Of a stretch of 64,000 nucleotides of DNA, positions 23,707-36,699 are shown one piece after another; the stretch's first letter is position 1; every line of letters starts with the position of its first letter. A program made the translations under genes and the position numbers. Origin of the DNA: Pegea sp. RAD2-039. Its lineage: Eukaryota; Chordata; Thaliacea; Salpida; Salpidae. The DNA is taken from NCBI GenBank assembly GCA_034620365.1, contig JAQGEQ010000041.1:496001-560000 (forward strand). The letters are read 5' to 3'. The notes under the pieces were generated by a model that did not search any database, was not told the DNA's origin, and worked only from the letters and a program-made list of their open reading frames with translations.

Positions 23707-25739
23707 GTTGAAAGCTTGATGTTTTAAAACCAGTTTTAGCTTGATGTAGTGATCATATGAAAACTAAGATATGCAAAAACCTTTTCCCATATTTTCTTTA
23801 TCAAACAAAATCGAACAAAAGACATTTTATCAAACAATTGAATAAAGTTTTCACCCACGTACTAAAGAATGGTTTTGAAACAAGACATTTTCAATAAAAC
23901 TCTATAAATCGTTAAGCTAAATAAGTCTTCAAGATTTTTTTGTGACTTTTAAAGTCAAGTGCTTCATGGTGTTTTAGTATCAACACTCATTATTTTTCAT
24001 ATTTTAAACGATTAAAATCTTCTGTTAGATCACACCAACTGATTAAAAGCTTTGCACTTGCAAGCAAGCAAACAATAAAATTAAATTTCTTAAAACCTTT
24101 AAAGCGAAAAAACTTTTAAAAATTCTAAAATGAAGTTAATGTTTTCAGATTATTTAAATATTGTTTGCAAATGTCAAAAAATTCTTGAGAAAGAATGAAA
24201 GATAAATTGATTTGTTCGCGAAATGAAATAGTTTAGAATATATAAAGCATCTGACTTGCTTTTTGAAGCAATTTTAATAATAATTTTTTTATTAGACAAA
24301 CTCAGCATAATTTTTAAACAGTTTCTTACATTAAAACAATTCAACTAATTGAAGATTTACTGATGAAGATACAGAAGATAGTGCCACAAAAACAATCAAG
24401 TAAATAACCATGGATAGATGGAACTGTATGGATGACATCAAAATAGTTTTCCAAATTTTATTTCCAACTTTTGATAGATTTGCTAATCATTCAAACTTAT
24501 TCAATATCTTTAACTGTACCGTGCTCTTGTTGACAATAAACCTTTTCAACACTATTAAAAGCACGAAGAACTTTTATTTGACTTCTGTTCATTTCATACA
24601 ATCATCTTAAAAAGTAACCAAATGATAAAAACTTTTGTAGATGGAGTAATTTATTTGATGCTTTTATTTTTGTAAATTCTTGAACATTTTTTTTTATCAA
24701 TTTTATAAAATCATTTCAAAAAACACAAAAATTTGATAAGATTGTTCATAAGAAGAAATGCAGTATTTACTTTGAATATGATTTATAATCTTGCTGTAAG
24801 AAGCTCACTATTATAAAAAGATCTGTTTGAAACTTACTAATTTAATACATCAAAGTATTATTCATCAAATAAGAAAAAAAAAACAATTATCCTAATATTT
24901 GTGATCATTATAAAGTATTAATTTGTCTATGGAATTAATTGGTGAGTTTATTCTTTAACGTAACTTACAACTAAATTGATATCAAAGTTTTGAAATGATA
25001 CATTATCAAAGCAATTGAAGCGAAATTAATTGAGTTTAAATCAATTGCTTTATATTTTAGTTTCAATTGTTATTTAATTGTCAATAAAAGATAAAGAAAT
25101 ATAACATGACGATTTAATAATTAAACTTTTTTATCTAATTGTTCAATTAAATGCCTTTAAACTGTGAGAGTTTTTTGTATAATTGATACTTGTTATACTG
25201 AAACAGCTAATAATAAAACTCGTCGAACTTATTTTATCTATTGATAATCAGATAATATTTTATTAGGTCAAATTAATTTGTAAGCTATAAAAAGTTGATT
25301 GCAAAGTTTAATTTTCAACTGTTTCAAATTTAACTTAAGTAATCATAATTTTATAGTAGGTGCAATCTAAAAATACGCTGTTTACACTACAATTTTAGTA
25401 ATTTATTTGCTGGGTACTAATAGCTAATAAAATGCTCGATAATATCACATGAAAGATATACATAAAAAGCTGATAGTTCAAAATTATAACTTTTAAATCA
25501 TTAGCTAATGTTGTACTTAATTTATATGATCAAGATCATTGTAAAATACTTTGTATTAGATTACAATAATCTAAACATATTCAGTAGTTTGAAAAAAGAT
25601 TTTACTATTAACTGTTATCTGAAAATTGATTATTTAATTTGAATATGGGAAACGCTTAAGCAAACAACGAAACAGTACAACAGTTACTACGAGCTTAAAA
25701 CAAGTGTTTTATATTTAAAAGCTTGTGATATATGTATTA

Positions 25740-25928
25740 ATGACGACTAACCTCTCTTCTTCTTTTGTTTGTTCAATTATTTTAGTCTCCATGTTCATGT
25801 TTGCCAGCACACAACACAGGTTGGACGTTTTCTTTCATGTAATTACAAAAAAGTCAACATCTTCAAGTCCTTCTCTAAATGTTGTAGATCATATTAAAGA
25901 TGGCTTTATTTCACGATGTCAATTTTGA
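25740..25928 (+). CDS. Hypothetical small secreted peptide, weak
   Basis: An ATG-started 62-codon frame. The product begins MTTNLSSSFVCSIILVSMFM and continues FASTQHR, which looks like a signal peptide with a cleavage region after a hydrophobic core, followed by a short Ser-rich tail ending SRCQF. No family is recognised, there is only one Cys in the mature part, and there is no dibasic-flanked neuropeptide pattern beyond one KK. AT-rich DNA readily gives hydrophobic frames, so chance is a serious alternative. A splice to unseen exons is also possible. Confidence 0.15.
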   Translation: MTTNLSSSFVCSIILVSMFMFASTQHRLDVFFHVITKKSTSSSPSLNVVDHIKDGFISRCQF

Positions 25929-28900
25929 GGTAGATACTTTTAAATCATCGCTTCTCAAATTACAATTATCTTTTATAAGAAAGTAATAAAACATGAAAAG
26001 TCAATGATGAAGCTTTTTAATTGCCTATTACGTAATTGACCTCCATAAATCTTTTACATTTTGCTCTGCATCTTTTATGTACAGTTTGATCTTACTTAAC
26101 TAATTGAAAATATTTTGATAATCATTATTCAATCTCGTTGTAAAATATTGGTTGTGGTGATCATAAATTTTTTTAACTAATCTAATGTAGTACTGTAAAT
26201 CTTCGATTGACTTAGGTGAATATAATCAACAGAAAATTGACATTCCAAAGTTTTCTCTTGTTCTTAGTTTGAATAAATACGTTAAATAAATTCTACAACT
26301 CTGAGCTAAAAGAATATCTTATTGTTTTTCAAGGCTCAACAAACTATTTATTTATAGTTAGTGTTTGTTAAACTTTAATAAGTTGACATCAATTTCTAAA
26401 AGTGTCACGTGACCAAGTAGCTTCTGTAAATGAATCAAACAAACTTTAATGACAAGCTGTAACTTTTTACAACTGAATTTTATCTGTAGAAAGTTTGCTT
26501 AAATTTTTTTTGATAATATCACAACTACAAGCTAGACAAGTTTTTGTTCGTTCTTTTACACCAGCAACATTATTCTAAGTTAATGTAATCACCTATATTC
26601 AGGAACAAAACAACTTTATTTATTGTATTGATGGTAAAAAACGAGGAAACAAGTTTTTTTGTTGAAATTAATTGCTTGAAGAAAGTTGGATTTTACCTCA
26701 TATGTTTTTGACTAGGCTATTTTCTAATCAAATCGTAGACAGCGAATCAAATATTGAAATATGTGATTGAATATGGGAAAGAAATTTCAATTAAAGCCAA
26801 TATTTGTTTTAGAATTTTTAATTTTCACTATATAATTTAATAAATAGTACCGAACTTTCTTTACAATAGTCTCTACGTAGTAAAATACATAACTTATTAG
26901 GCAATTATTATTTATAGGAAGTCACACGCTATAGATACAAAAAGCTGAACTTGCTAAACTTTCTGTTTTTTAATAAAGTTCTATTTTTAGATAAGCTTGT
27001 TTTCAGACAAACTATGTTCTATATTAAAAAAAGAATATTTTATTTTTCAAACAAATTTCAACCTATAACAAACGTAACCAATTAAAAAGACATTAGGTTA
27101 TCATTTACTGAAGCATTTCTGCAATAATTCAAACTTATTTCGTGCAAGCAACGGCCACCAAAAAAACTCGAAATTATTTTTCCTATAGCTATCGTATGTT
27201 TCAAATGAACAATTAACCCATTTTCTGTCTAGGCTTTTATAAACTGTCCTAGAAATAAAAATATTTGACTTCAAAATCTGGAATCTTAAGAATTTCAAAA
27301 GTTTGTTACAATGATACAAGTTGTGTGCTAATAAGTTTTGTTAGCTGTTGAACGTTTGCTTCAAAACGTGTGAAATTAAAACTAATCAATTTACGCAGTA
27401 AAAACCACCTAATAAATATTTAGTGATGTTTGAATAATAATCTTTAAATGTACAAAGACATTAAAGCTAAATCCTATATGATAAAACAAAAGAATTTATG
27501 CCACAAAAGTCAATAAAAGTGTTTAACTAGTTTCTCAGCTAGATGTAAAGTATTCAAAGTATATATTCAACTTCTTAAGTATTAGAAATATTCGTTGACC
27601 AGCTTTTGTTTAATTTAAACGATTAAGTAAAGAACACGTTCGTATAATGTTTAGCATATACTGACTCACAAAATAACTCTTGTGTCTTATCAAGTTTTTC
27701 CATCAGTAATTTTCTTTATTTAAAATCTTATGTAGTACTCCAATGAATAAAAAGAGTAATAGAGTTACTTTTTGCGTGTCTTTATACTTTTTTGTACAAA
27801 AATATTGATCAGAACTTTTAATTTGTTTTAAAGTTTAATCAAATGCATGCTTTGAATGTTTAAGTAGTACAAAATCGTATACATTGAACAAACTGATTAC
27901 TTATGAATTCTTTCATTATTGGCAATATCAAGAAACAGCTGTAAAACAAAGAATTTTGAAAATGAAGAACGTGACATGTGAATATGATTGTTCTTTAAGA
28001 GCAACTGAATCTCTAATTTGAGAGGTATTCAATTGATAAAGCATTCATAAGACTTAATCTTGAGGTTTAGTATTAACAAGATGAAAACGCTTAAATTTCA
28101 TTAAAAAAGATTAAGACAACCACATTTTTCATAGGATCAAAAAAAGTTTATCGAAATTAGAATTTTATAGTTTTGCAGCAATTCTTATTCCTTGCAATTG
28201 CATATTTTTAAATGTAGTTTAATAAAAAAAAATTTTATTGTAGCTTAACACATTTTTATTCCAACGGCAAAATGCAAACATTTCAAAATTTCTAAACAAA
28301 TTATTGATACTATCTGAAGCTTATATCTAAAATAAAACTTCTGAAAAGTAGAAACGAGTTTATCTTTATCAACATGCTCAACAAACAAAATCTTTCTGCA
28401 GTTTATAAATTTTTTAGAATAACCATAATGGCTCGAATTACAAATCCTATATGCAGTATGTACTTGCGGTTCATAAATCCTTATCAAAATCAAAATTTCT
28501 TTGAAAATTCAACGAGTTAAAACATATAAGTTTCATCTTGCTCAAAAATTTCTACAATTTAAACTTAAAAAGTCATCTATCTCAGTTCAACATTGTTTTT
28601 GAAATCGACCCTATTCAATTACAAACTATTTTTTTATTATTCGTTCAGTAAAAAAAAATTGTTGGAAAAGATAAAAGTTTTGACGTCATAATTATAAGAT
28701 TAATTTATGAGTATCTTCAATCATTTTAAAAAAGGTATAAAATGCGATAAAAATCTAAAAAAAGTTTGAAACTTTTTGCCAAATTATGTGAAGTTCTGTT
28801 TGAATATAATTCTTTGTTACTTTCAAATTTTATATCAGTAAGATTTCAAAAACATAATTTTTACAGATATAAACTAATTTAAAATCATAAAACGTTTTTC

Positions 28901-29596
28901 AAGATATTATGTTGAAATTGAAAACCTCTGCTGTATAGGTAACAGTTAAAATCGTTAAATGCTCGTTGTAATCTAGTTTAAAAAGTTTGTATTAAAGCAG
29001 TAGTATTCGATTACCTGTATTTTAGAACGACAGCATCCATTAAACAATTTATTCAAAAGGATAAAAGTATTTTTGGATAAATAACATTTTTGGGGTTTCA
29101 TTAACAGCTTTAGAAAGTTAGGTTTAAAATTCTTGATTATATTAAGGTGCAACTGTTGATGTAACTGTAGGCTAATGTTTTTAAGTGAAAGATAAAATAT
29201 TTCAAGATATTCCTCTTTTTATTAAAAATTATTTAGATAAGTGTAACAAGATTGTGTTAAAATTGAGTTGGATTTCTGAAAATGAGCTGGGGCATTTTGA
29301 ATCGAACGATTTGCTTTTTGTAGCAACAAACCTCCCAAAGTTTTATAATGAAAAAATAAGATAATGAAAACTTTATGATTGAAAATATAGATTCAAGGGT
29401 CAGACCGATAAAGATCTAAGAATTTTAAACCGTAAAAAACTGATACTAATTATATTAAATTTTATTCACACTATTATTGTCATCAGATATAACTGAAATT
29501 CTGTTTGTCATTTTATACTTTATCAGCTGTAATAAAAAATTATGAAAATACAAAATTACTTTAAAGGGGTTTTAACTTTTGTTTTATATTTTAAAG

Positions 29597-29677
29597 GAAA
29601 TAGAGGAAGGTTATTTTGAAGAAGTCATTGAGATGTATTCTTCTCTGAGATGCTGGGCATCACCTGAACATCGCTAA
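29597..29677 (+). other. Possible orphan terminal exon, unrecognised
   Basis: After a weak acceptor (tattttaaag) a 26-codon frame reads EIEEGYFEEVIEMYSSL and then RCWASPEHR before TAA at 29675-29677. Its base and residue make-up is protein-like and stands out from the AT-rich surroundings. I found no upstream exon and do not recognise the family. It may be a pseudogene fragment, a transposon remnant or chance. Confidence 0.2.
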
Positions 29678-32600
29678 TCGTTAGAAGGTATCTGTAAAAA
29701 TCTCTTTAAGTTATTTGACTCGATTATAACTGAATTGGTTCACTATCAGTAGATTCCTCGATGACGTACATCTTATCATTCTTATTTGTGGATTTGCATA
29801 TCTTTAAAGTATTCACAATTTTGCTGAATCTTGGTATCTTGTTTCAGAGCTTATTGAGCTGTTAGAAGCATAAGCCTGAGAAAGACGTTAGAACCACGTT
29901 ATAAAAAGTCAATCTTTTTACTAATGGAGTTTACTGCGATTGTCTTGTGTGTGTTTATGATTAAGTTGTCGTTGATGACTTTTATGTTGAGTCTTTGTCA
30001 TTCAATCAACTTAAAAAGATAACAGAATTTAATTAGTTTTTTAATGATCAAAGCAAATTTTAACTTTAATTGGCTTCATTTAAAATATTGAATATTTTAT
30101 GATTTGTTGCACCCAACTAATTTACCCAAGCAAGTAAAACGATGTTAATTTTCTTTTAATGAAATATGCAAATGAGATAAAGAAACTAAAATATACATTT
30201 AGAAGCTAAAACAAATTTCAAGGTAAAAACGATTATGGTCGTTTTTGAATTTGGGTTTGAATATCTTCTTTAATGGACAATTAAAGTTTTAAAATGTTAT
30301 TATTTAAAAAAATAATTGCATTGTAAAAAAACCTTTTAAAAAATACTCAGTTACACATACTTTTGCATTTATATTATTTAGGAAAGATTTATAAAACATA
30401 ATTAAACTGTTTTTGTGAAAATACATTTAAACTTTTTTATTATTTGTTTTTTTTAAGTTAATGCCTAATTGACTTAATAATTGCATCAAATTCAAAGAAA
30501 TCTGTTTTGGATGAATTTTAACAAGTTTTCGACAACATTTAAAAACTATTTTTCAATTTAGGTGTTAACATTTAATTACAAGCATTCCTTGTGGTAAATG
30601 AAATGTAAAAATATTTAGTTTTAGTTAAATGTTGTTGCACTAAATCCACGTATACTACTTCTAAACTGAATTTTATTTAAGATTTTTGGCCTAAAAAAGA
30701 ATCACCCACCAAAGATTTAATGATGAAGTCTACAAAAGCTTGTATTACACAATTAATAACTTTCTTTAGTCAGGATTTCGATTAGAAGCTTTAAGTAATA
30801 GCTGAAGAAAGCAGAACTAACATTATTTAAAGTTTTCAATTCATAATAAGTCTTCCATTTCAAAATCGTTCTAGCGTAACAAATTTTGAAACTTAGCAGA
30901 CTGAAGATAAATCAATGTCGAAAATTATAGATCGTTTCAAAATGATGAATTTACAATCATCTAAACCTTTATGATGTCGTGTATTTTCAAACTTTACTTT
31001 TATACGAACAAAAATACTTCAAAAAGTTTGAGTTTTCATAACTACTGAACCAAAAAATTATAGTTTAACATTTAAACTATTTACACAATAAGTTAACATC
31101 GTTTCATGATTCTTAAAATGGATATTTAGATCGACAGTTCTAATAAAATTTTATACTTTCAAGTAAAATGTATGAAATATCATAAAACAAACATTTTTTA
31201 ATACATTTTTTCAGTGAAAACACTTTTAAGATTAAATGGCTTTCTGTTTTCTGTGAATCAATCAACTAAAACATTTATTCTCAATAAAAAGAGATTATTC
31301 TTAATAAAGAATGATGTTTGTATTTAATAAAACTAAGAGTTTAAAGAAATGTCTCAGACGTTTTTCTTGGTACAATTATAAACTGTTTTCAATCAAAGAC
31401 AAGAAACACAATTTCTGAAGAAATAAACTGAAATTACATTCAAATGAAGGTAATAAATTCTTATGATACATTTACTGACCTAAATAGAGTTTGATTTATA
31501 GCTTCAAATATATTTTTTATACACGATAGCAAAAATTTGATTCGCTTTTCGTTGATGACACAAATAAATGAAAACTAACAGAGAGAGACGGTTTATCAAA
31601 AGCTCTTACCGGAAAATTTCTGCAATTTTTTGAATAAATCATCTTTCTTTGTACAAGAAAAAAGTTTATGTTTAAAATTATTTAGTAATTTGAATACAAA
31701 CTGATAACAGCAACTAACAACTTGTTATTGTAACAACAAAACTAAAGTTTGATGTAATTAATCTCAAAAATCAAACTGGAAACAAGTTATTAAGCAAAAT
31801 ATTCCGTTAAGCAAATTAAAATTATTTCCACTTATTGCTAACCAACTATATTTCGAAAACAAATTAGTTTATAAAAAGTAAAAACTTAGTTATAAAAATC
31901 AATATTTCAATTTTACATAAAAGTTATTTAATCAAAGAGTAAGGTTGAACACTATGAAATCACCATCACATCCAACATATGTTCTGTTACTAATTTGTAT
32001 CGATTTATCTGACTGAAACCAGAGTAAAAGAAATATAATCTTTAGGACATGGTAGACTAACTGATAACTATTTATAAAGTTTAAAGTAATATTTTCAAAG
32101 CTATGAAAAAGTCATTTTGAAATAGAAATTGAAAAGGTAAATATTGATATATTTTTTTGAATGCAAATGAAAAGAGTTATTTTTTTGATAATAAAAGCAA
32201 TATAAATATAACGAGTCATTTATTTTATTAATGATTTTGATATGTTAGATAAAATACTTTAACAATTATGATTTAATACTTAAATTCAACTATTATCAAA
32301 GCTTACAAAAGTTGATACACATTTAGAAGTTGGTTATTTACTGCATTTTAATAGCAAGTTTTTTTTATTTATGATTCTTTTTTTTTTTAATTTAGATCTT
32401 TTACATTTATTTTTTTTTTAATAAAACTTTTTTAACTTAAGTGGAAAACCATAAAAACTGTTTCATAATATTTGAACATTCTTCAAAATTTTATTGCAAA
32501 CATAATTATTCTAAATTATGACGGAAACGTCAAAAAGACAGTTTTTAAAAAAGGGGTCTTCATTAAAGAAAATTGTAATAATTTTGATTTTTAGGTTTCA

Positions 32601-33899
32601 AATGAAAGTTTATGATTAATCATTATGAAAAGCAACTTTTTGAGGTAAATACAGCTGCTGGCTTGAAACGTTGTAGAAACTAACACGTAAATAAACAACT
32701 TAATAAGTACGTGTTAGGTGGGTGAAGCATTTGTGGTTGTTGTCAGTAATAGTTTGCAAGTTAAATAGAAAGTGTGCTTGAAAGATGAAAGGTAATCACA
32801 AAACTAATGATAACCAGAACAAGACTTAAAAAGTGAAAATAAAAATCAAAAGATAGAAAATAAATTACTGAAATTGCATTTGAATCTAATTGTCTTGAAA
32901 TGATAAAGTTTGAACTACAATTTGAAGTTATAGAAAATAGATTAGAGGTAAAAATAGTTTGAGCTGTTATCATTTTATCTTAAAATTCTTCTTTAAACTA
33001 AAAGGAAGTTGTTAAAGGAAGTGGCATTTGTAAAGTAAAAGTGTTTTGGCTAAAAAACATAGATAAAAACAAAAGGTTGTTATCATTTCATAGATAAGAA
33101 TGAAAATGTTCTCAGATTTCTGCCTATCAAGCTCATAACCCATGAACTTATGACACTACACATAGAAGATATTGTTTTACAGGTATCTTATCAAAGCCTA
33201 CTTTTATTGTTATAGTTTTTAGAGTGTATGATAATCTCCCAAATAATGATAGATGTGTAGCCACAATTAAAACATTGTGAACTTGGAAATAAAGTTTACA
33301 TTTGTAGGAAGATAGATAAAATCAACTGTGGTTCAAAAACATGTGATATCTTGAAGTCAATCTTTTTTTTTTGAAACTTTTTAAACAATTGTATTTCTAA
33401 GTCCTATCGTCAGTTGTAAAGATAAAACGATTGCTTTGTTGTAAGATAATTACCCTAATAACATTATTAAGCTGACTTAACATCGGAAATTATTTAAGCT
33501 TTTATCAAATGCTTGTTAATAAAAGAAAATTGAACTTATTACTAGAATTGTTTGTTGATTTTCTAAAAACTACAAAAAGTAATTTGATTAGGAGAAAGTT
33601 GGATTGAAATTAAGTGATTTTTAAAAAGTAAGAAAAACGAGCTAATTTAAACAAGCACCTCATAAAAATTTTACTTCTTATCAAATTTATGTAAGTTGAT
33701 AACAAGTCTGATTGTATTTAAGATACGTACAAAAACCAAATTTGCTTCCAAACATTTATTTTAAAAGTTCATTTGAAGATGTTTAAATGACTAACTGACA
33801 AATTTTGCTAAAATAAATAGCTGTTTAAAAGAAAAAGATTTTATAAATCCGTTTACCAAATAAAATATCTTCACAAAAATTTGAAATATCCATCAGTAT

Positions 33900-34960
33900 T
33901 AAAGAAGACACCAATCAAATTACCATATCCCTTTCTTTCTCAGACTTCATTACTCCGCTTAAACGACATCATCAACTAAGAACAGATGCGACTTCCTTCA
34001 CCATGAAATAATTTCATCAAAAGCTGTTATTGTAGTAAGAGGTGTGTTGACAAAACAACATGTTCAAGCGGATTAAGTCTTCTTCCTTTCCTTGGTCTTC
34101 ATTTTAGTCTCCAATGTCAACATAAAAAACATTTGTAATTTAGTGTTTGTCTAGAGCTTGCTACGCTTGAGTAGTCACTGCCACCAATTAAGCTCTCACT
34201 TCACAGACGTTATTTGATTGGCTGATAAAATCTGGTGTTGCGTAGCGATGACGACCAACTGACGCCAATGTTAGTCGCTTCTAGTTAACTAACGACTTAC
34301 AGCGTGAATAAGAACGTTGGAAAAATTAAAAAAATCTTCTTTAAACGTCATCAGACAATTACGTCATCAGACATCTACGTCATCAGACATCTACGTCATA
34401 ATTTTGTATTATGAATAAGAAGTGGTTCCAGTGCCAATTAAACTATTTGGCATTTTTGGTATTTTCATTTTAAATTCCCGGGTGAAGCAGCTTCATTAGA
34501 AGTATTTGAACTGGAAGGATCTTTAAAAAAAAACTCTTTAATTGATCTCCTCATTTTCTGATAAGCAATTCAATAAATATAGATAACTTAAAAAAGTTAA
34601 CCGAAGACTCTTCCAAAACCTCTCCGAATCATTGATCTTTAAATGTGCTCTAAATCAATCCTAGAGTTTAAAAGAAGAAAACAAAAGCAGAGGCTCATTG
34701 AAGCAGAGTAAATTGAACGTTAAACAAACCAGTCAACTAATTTGTCATCATCACCACTCTAATGATGAATCTTCAACTAGATTGATGTCTCTTCATGTCC
34801 TTGATGTCGAGATAGTTCTTTTCTTTGAACTTAACATCTACCGTTTAGAATCGTGACGTCATCATGTAAATGTAAATCTTTATACACCTGTGAATTCAGT
34901 TCGATTTTATGCTTGGCTATATAATGACGTCATTAGAACTTTTTTTTTGTCACAGAGTTA
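33900..34960. promoter_or_regulatory. Compositional island, candidate regulatory region
   Basis: About 1 kb noticeably less AT-rich than its flanks and with no coding frame. It contains an inverted CCAAT box (gattggct near 34217), several CpG-containing motifs (gttgcgtagcgatgacgacc near 34237), the 16-bp tandem repeat at 34345-34400, and TGACGTCA at 34854-34861 and 34925-34932. It could be an enhancer, the promoter of an unseen transcript, or a non-coding RNA gene. The sequence alone does not decide. Confidence 0.3.
34345..34400. repeat. 16-bp tandem repeat, 3.5 copies
   Basis: Units acgtcatcagacaatt (34345-34360), acgtcatcagacatct (34361-34376 and 34377-34392) and a half unit acgtcata (34393-34400). 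Each unit starts with ACGTCA, a CRE half-site. Confidence 0.9.
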
Positions 34961-36540
34961 CAGTGGAGTTTTGTGAACGTATTTTGACTTATGGTGAACT
35001 TTTAACGATCTTTTTTGTGTATCAAGTTTGTTGGTTTGTTTACAGTTCAACAGTTCTATTTTTAGACAAATTCAATTTCACCACCTATTTAAATCACTGA
35101 AATTCGATATAGTTTGATTACTCGTTAAGATAATAAAGAACTTGTAAAAATGAATTATCTCACATAAACAAAATAAATAGTTGTAACAAATAGGACAGGG
35201 TCAAAAGGCTCTGTGTGTCTTGAGAAATCTTCTCCAAAGATATGCTGAGGATTTAATGATGCAGTTGTTAGTATACTTAACTGATCAATGAGCTTGAAGC
35301 TTACAGCTGTCAGTAAAGATAAGATAAAAAATATTTTAATAAACCAAGATTGTCAAAAATTGAGTTTTTAAACCGGGTATTTTCAGAATACTAGTTCCCA
35401 AATAATGATGAACTCAACAAAAATTTTTCCTATAACAGATTATTTGTGGAAAAGAATCAGTGACCATAAAGAGCTTTTACGTAAGCAAATGAAATGCGAA
35501 CAAAAACATCTATCTGACTGCTTTAGTTTATATCTTCTTATTTATTTGTCAAAACCCTTTAGTAATTCTTTTACACATGTCCTACGTATTTAGCTTCGAT
35601 TTTTTAATCTAAAGCCTCTATATGAATAGTTATTTGGAAAGCCTTTTCATACAGCGAATGACGGATTTAATCTTAGTTACATAACTTGAAATTTATTTGT
35701 CTAAAAGCTAGTATCGACTATAAACAACGTTTTTTTTCAAATAATTTTCAATTATTCAATCGATAAAAACTTTAACTTCAAAACATTTTTATAATTAATC
35801 AAATAAATAATAGAAAAAATAATTAAAAATTGTTTAATTTTTATGAAAATTTTCTTGAAATTGTGTTAATGAAAAATTAAAGATTAAATTAAAGATTGGT
35901 TTAAGCGAAAAATTTTGATTAGTGGAAAATTTATGAAGCAAATATTATAAAAGTAATAAATTGAAATACAATTTTCCGCAGCTAATTACTATATCATCGT
36001 AACTCACAAGGAACATCATTTAACTACTTTCTTGTTGAAATGTTAAAAACTTAGTGAAAATATAACTTTATTTTACCTTTAACAGATAAATAGCGTAAAA
36101 ATTAATTTATTCTTTTATCAGTTTAAAATCTAGTTAATAAAATTATTTTTTAACTATAATATATCACAATAAGTATTTAAAATATTGGGTGTTTAGAAAT
36201 AGTTAATTGAAAAACACGATAAAAAACAAAATGATAAATAATTTTTAGATATGTTGATTGGTGAAACAGTTACTGGTTTCCAACAGAAAGTTTTGTAAAC
36301 ACAAAAAACGTCAGAAAATAATTTTGTAGTCAAAATTAAACTGAAAAGTAAATCAGAGAAATTCTAGATCTAAATTACAGTGCATTAAATTTGAAGATAT
36401 CATCATCACTGTACAACTAGAGACTTTGTGATCAGTTAAAGCGATTTAAAAGTGAATCGATGCTAGAAAAGAGTGAACAGGTAGAAAACCACACACAAGC
36501 AAACACAAAACAACCAAAGTCCTCCACTAACCCCTCATAT
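34961..36540. other. Gene-free AT-rich DNA
   Basis: Nothing recognisable. Open frames at 34909-35100 and 35405-35593 (+) are of chance length with no family resemblance. Confidence 0.6.
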
Positions 36541-36589
36541 CACTTCATTTTTAAAAAATTTTGTTTTGAGTTGTCTGAAGCCTACTTTG

Positions 36590-36633
36590 TTGGCATGGCA
36601 ACCTAGTGACGCTTAATTCCCGCCAAGGTTGCC
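36590..36633. promoter_or_regulatory. Inverted repeat with RFX-like and E2F-like sites
   Basis: Arms ggcaacct (36597-36604) and aggttgcc (36626-36633) are perfect inverted repeats around a 21-nt spacer that holds ttcccgcc, an E2F-like core. The left arm lies in gttggcatggcaac, close to the RFX X-box, a pair of GYYRCC/RGYAAC-type half-sites with a short spacer. No gene start is visible nearby. Confidence 0.3.
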
Positions 36634-36699
36634 TGTATTGAAGCCAAGCTAAATGAAAAAACGATGCTAATAAATTGTTGACTGGATATAGATCAGTAA

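Larger units (their letters stand above)
23850..33900. other. Gene-free AT-rich intergenic DNA
   Basis: Ten kilobases without a recognisable gene. It contains TCACGTGA at 26405-26412, TGACGTCA at 28681-28688, and two weak coding-like stretches listed separately (25740-25928 and 29597-29677). Other open frames (24410-24610 plus, 27101-27319 minus, 28245-28493 minus, 32761-32973 minus) are of chance length and match nothing I know. Confidence 0.6.
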
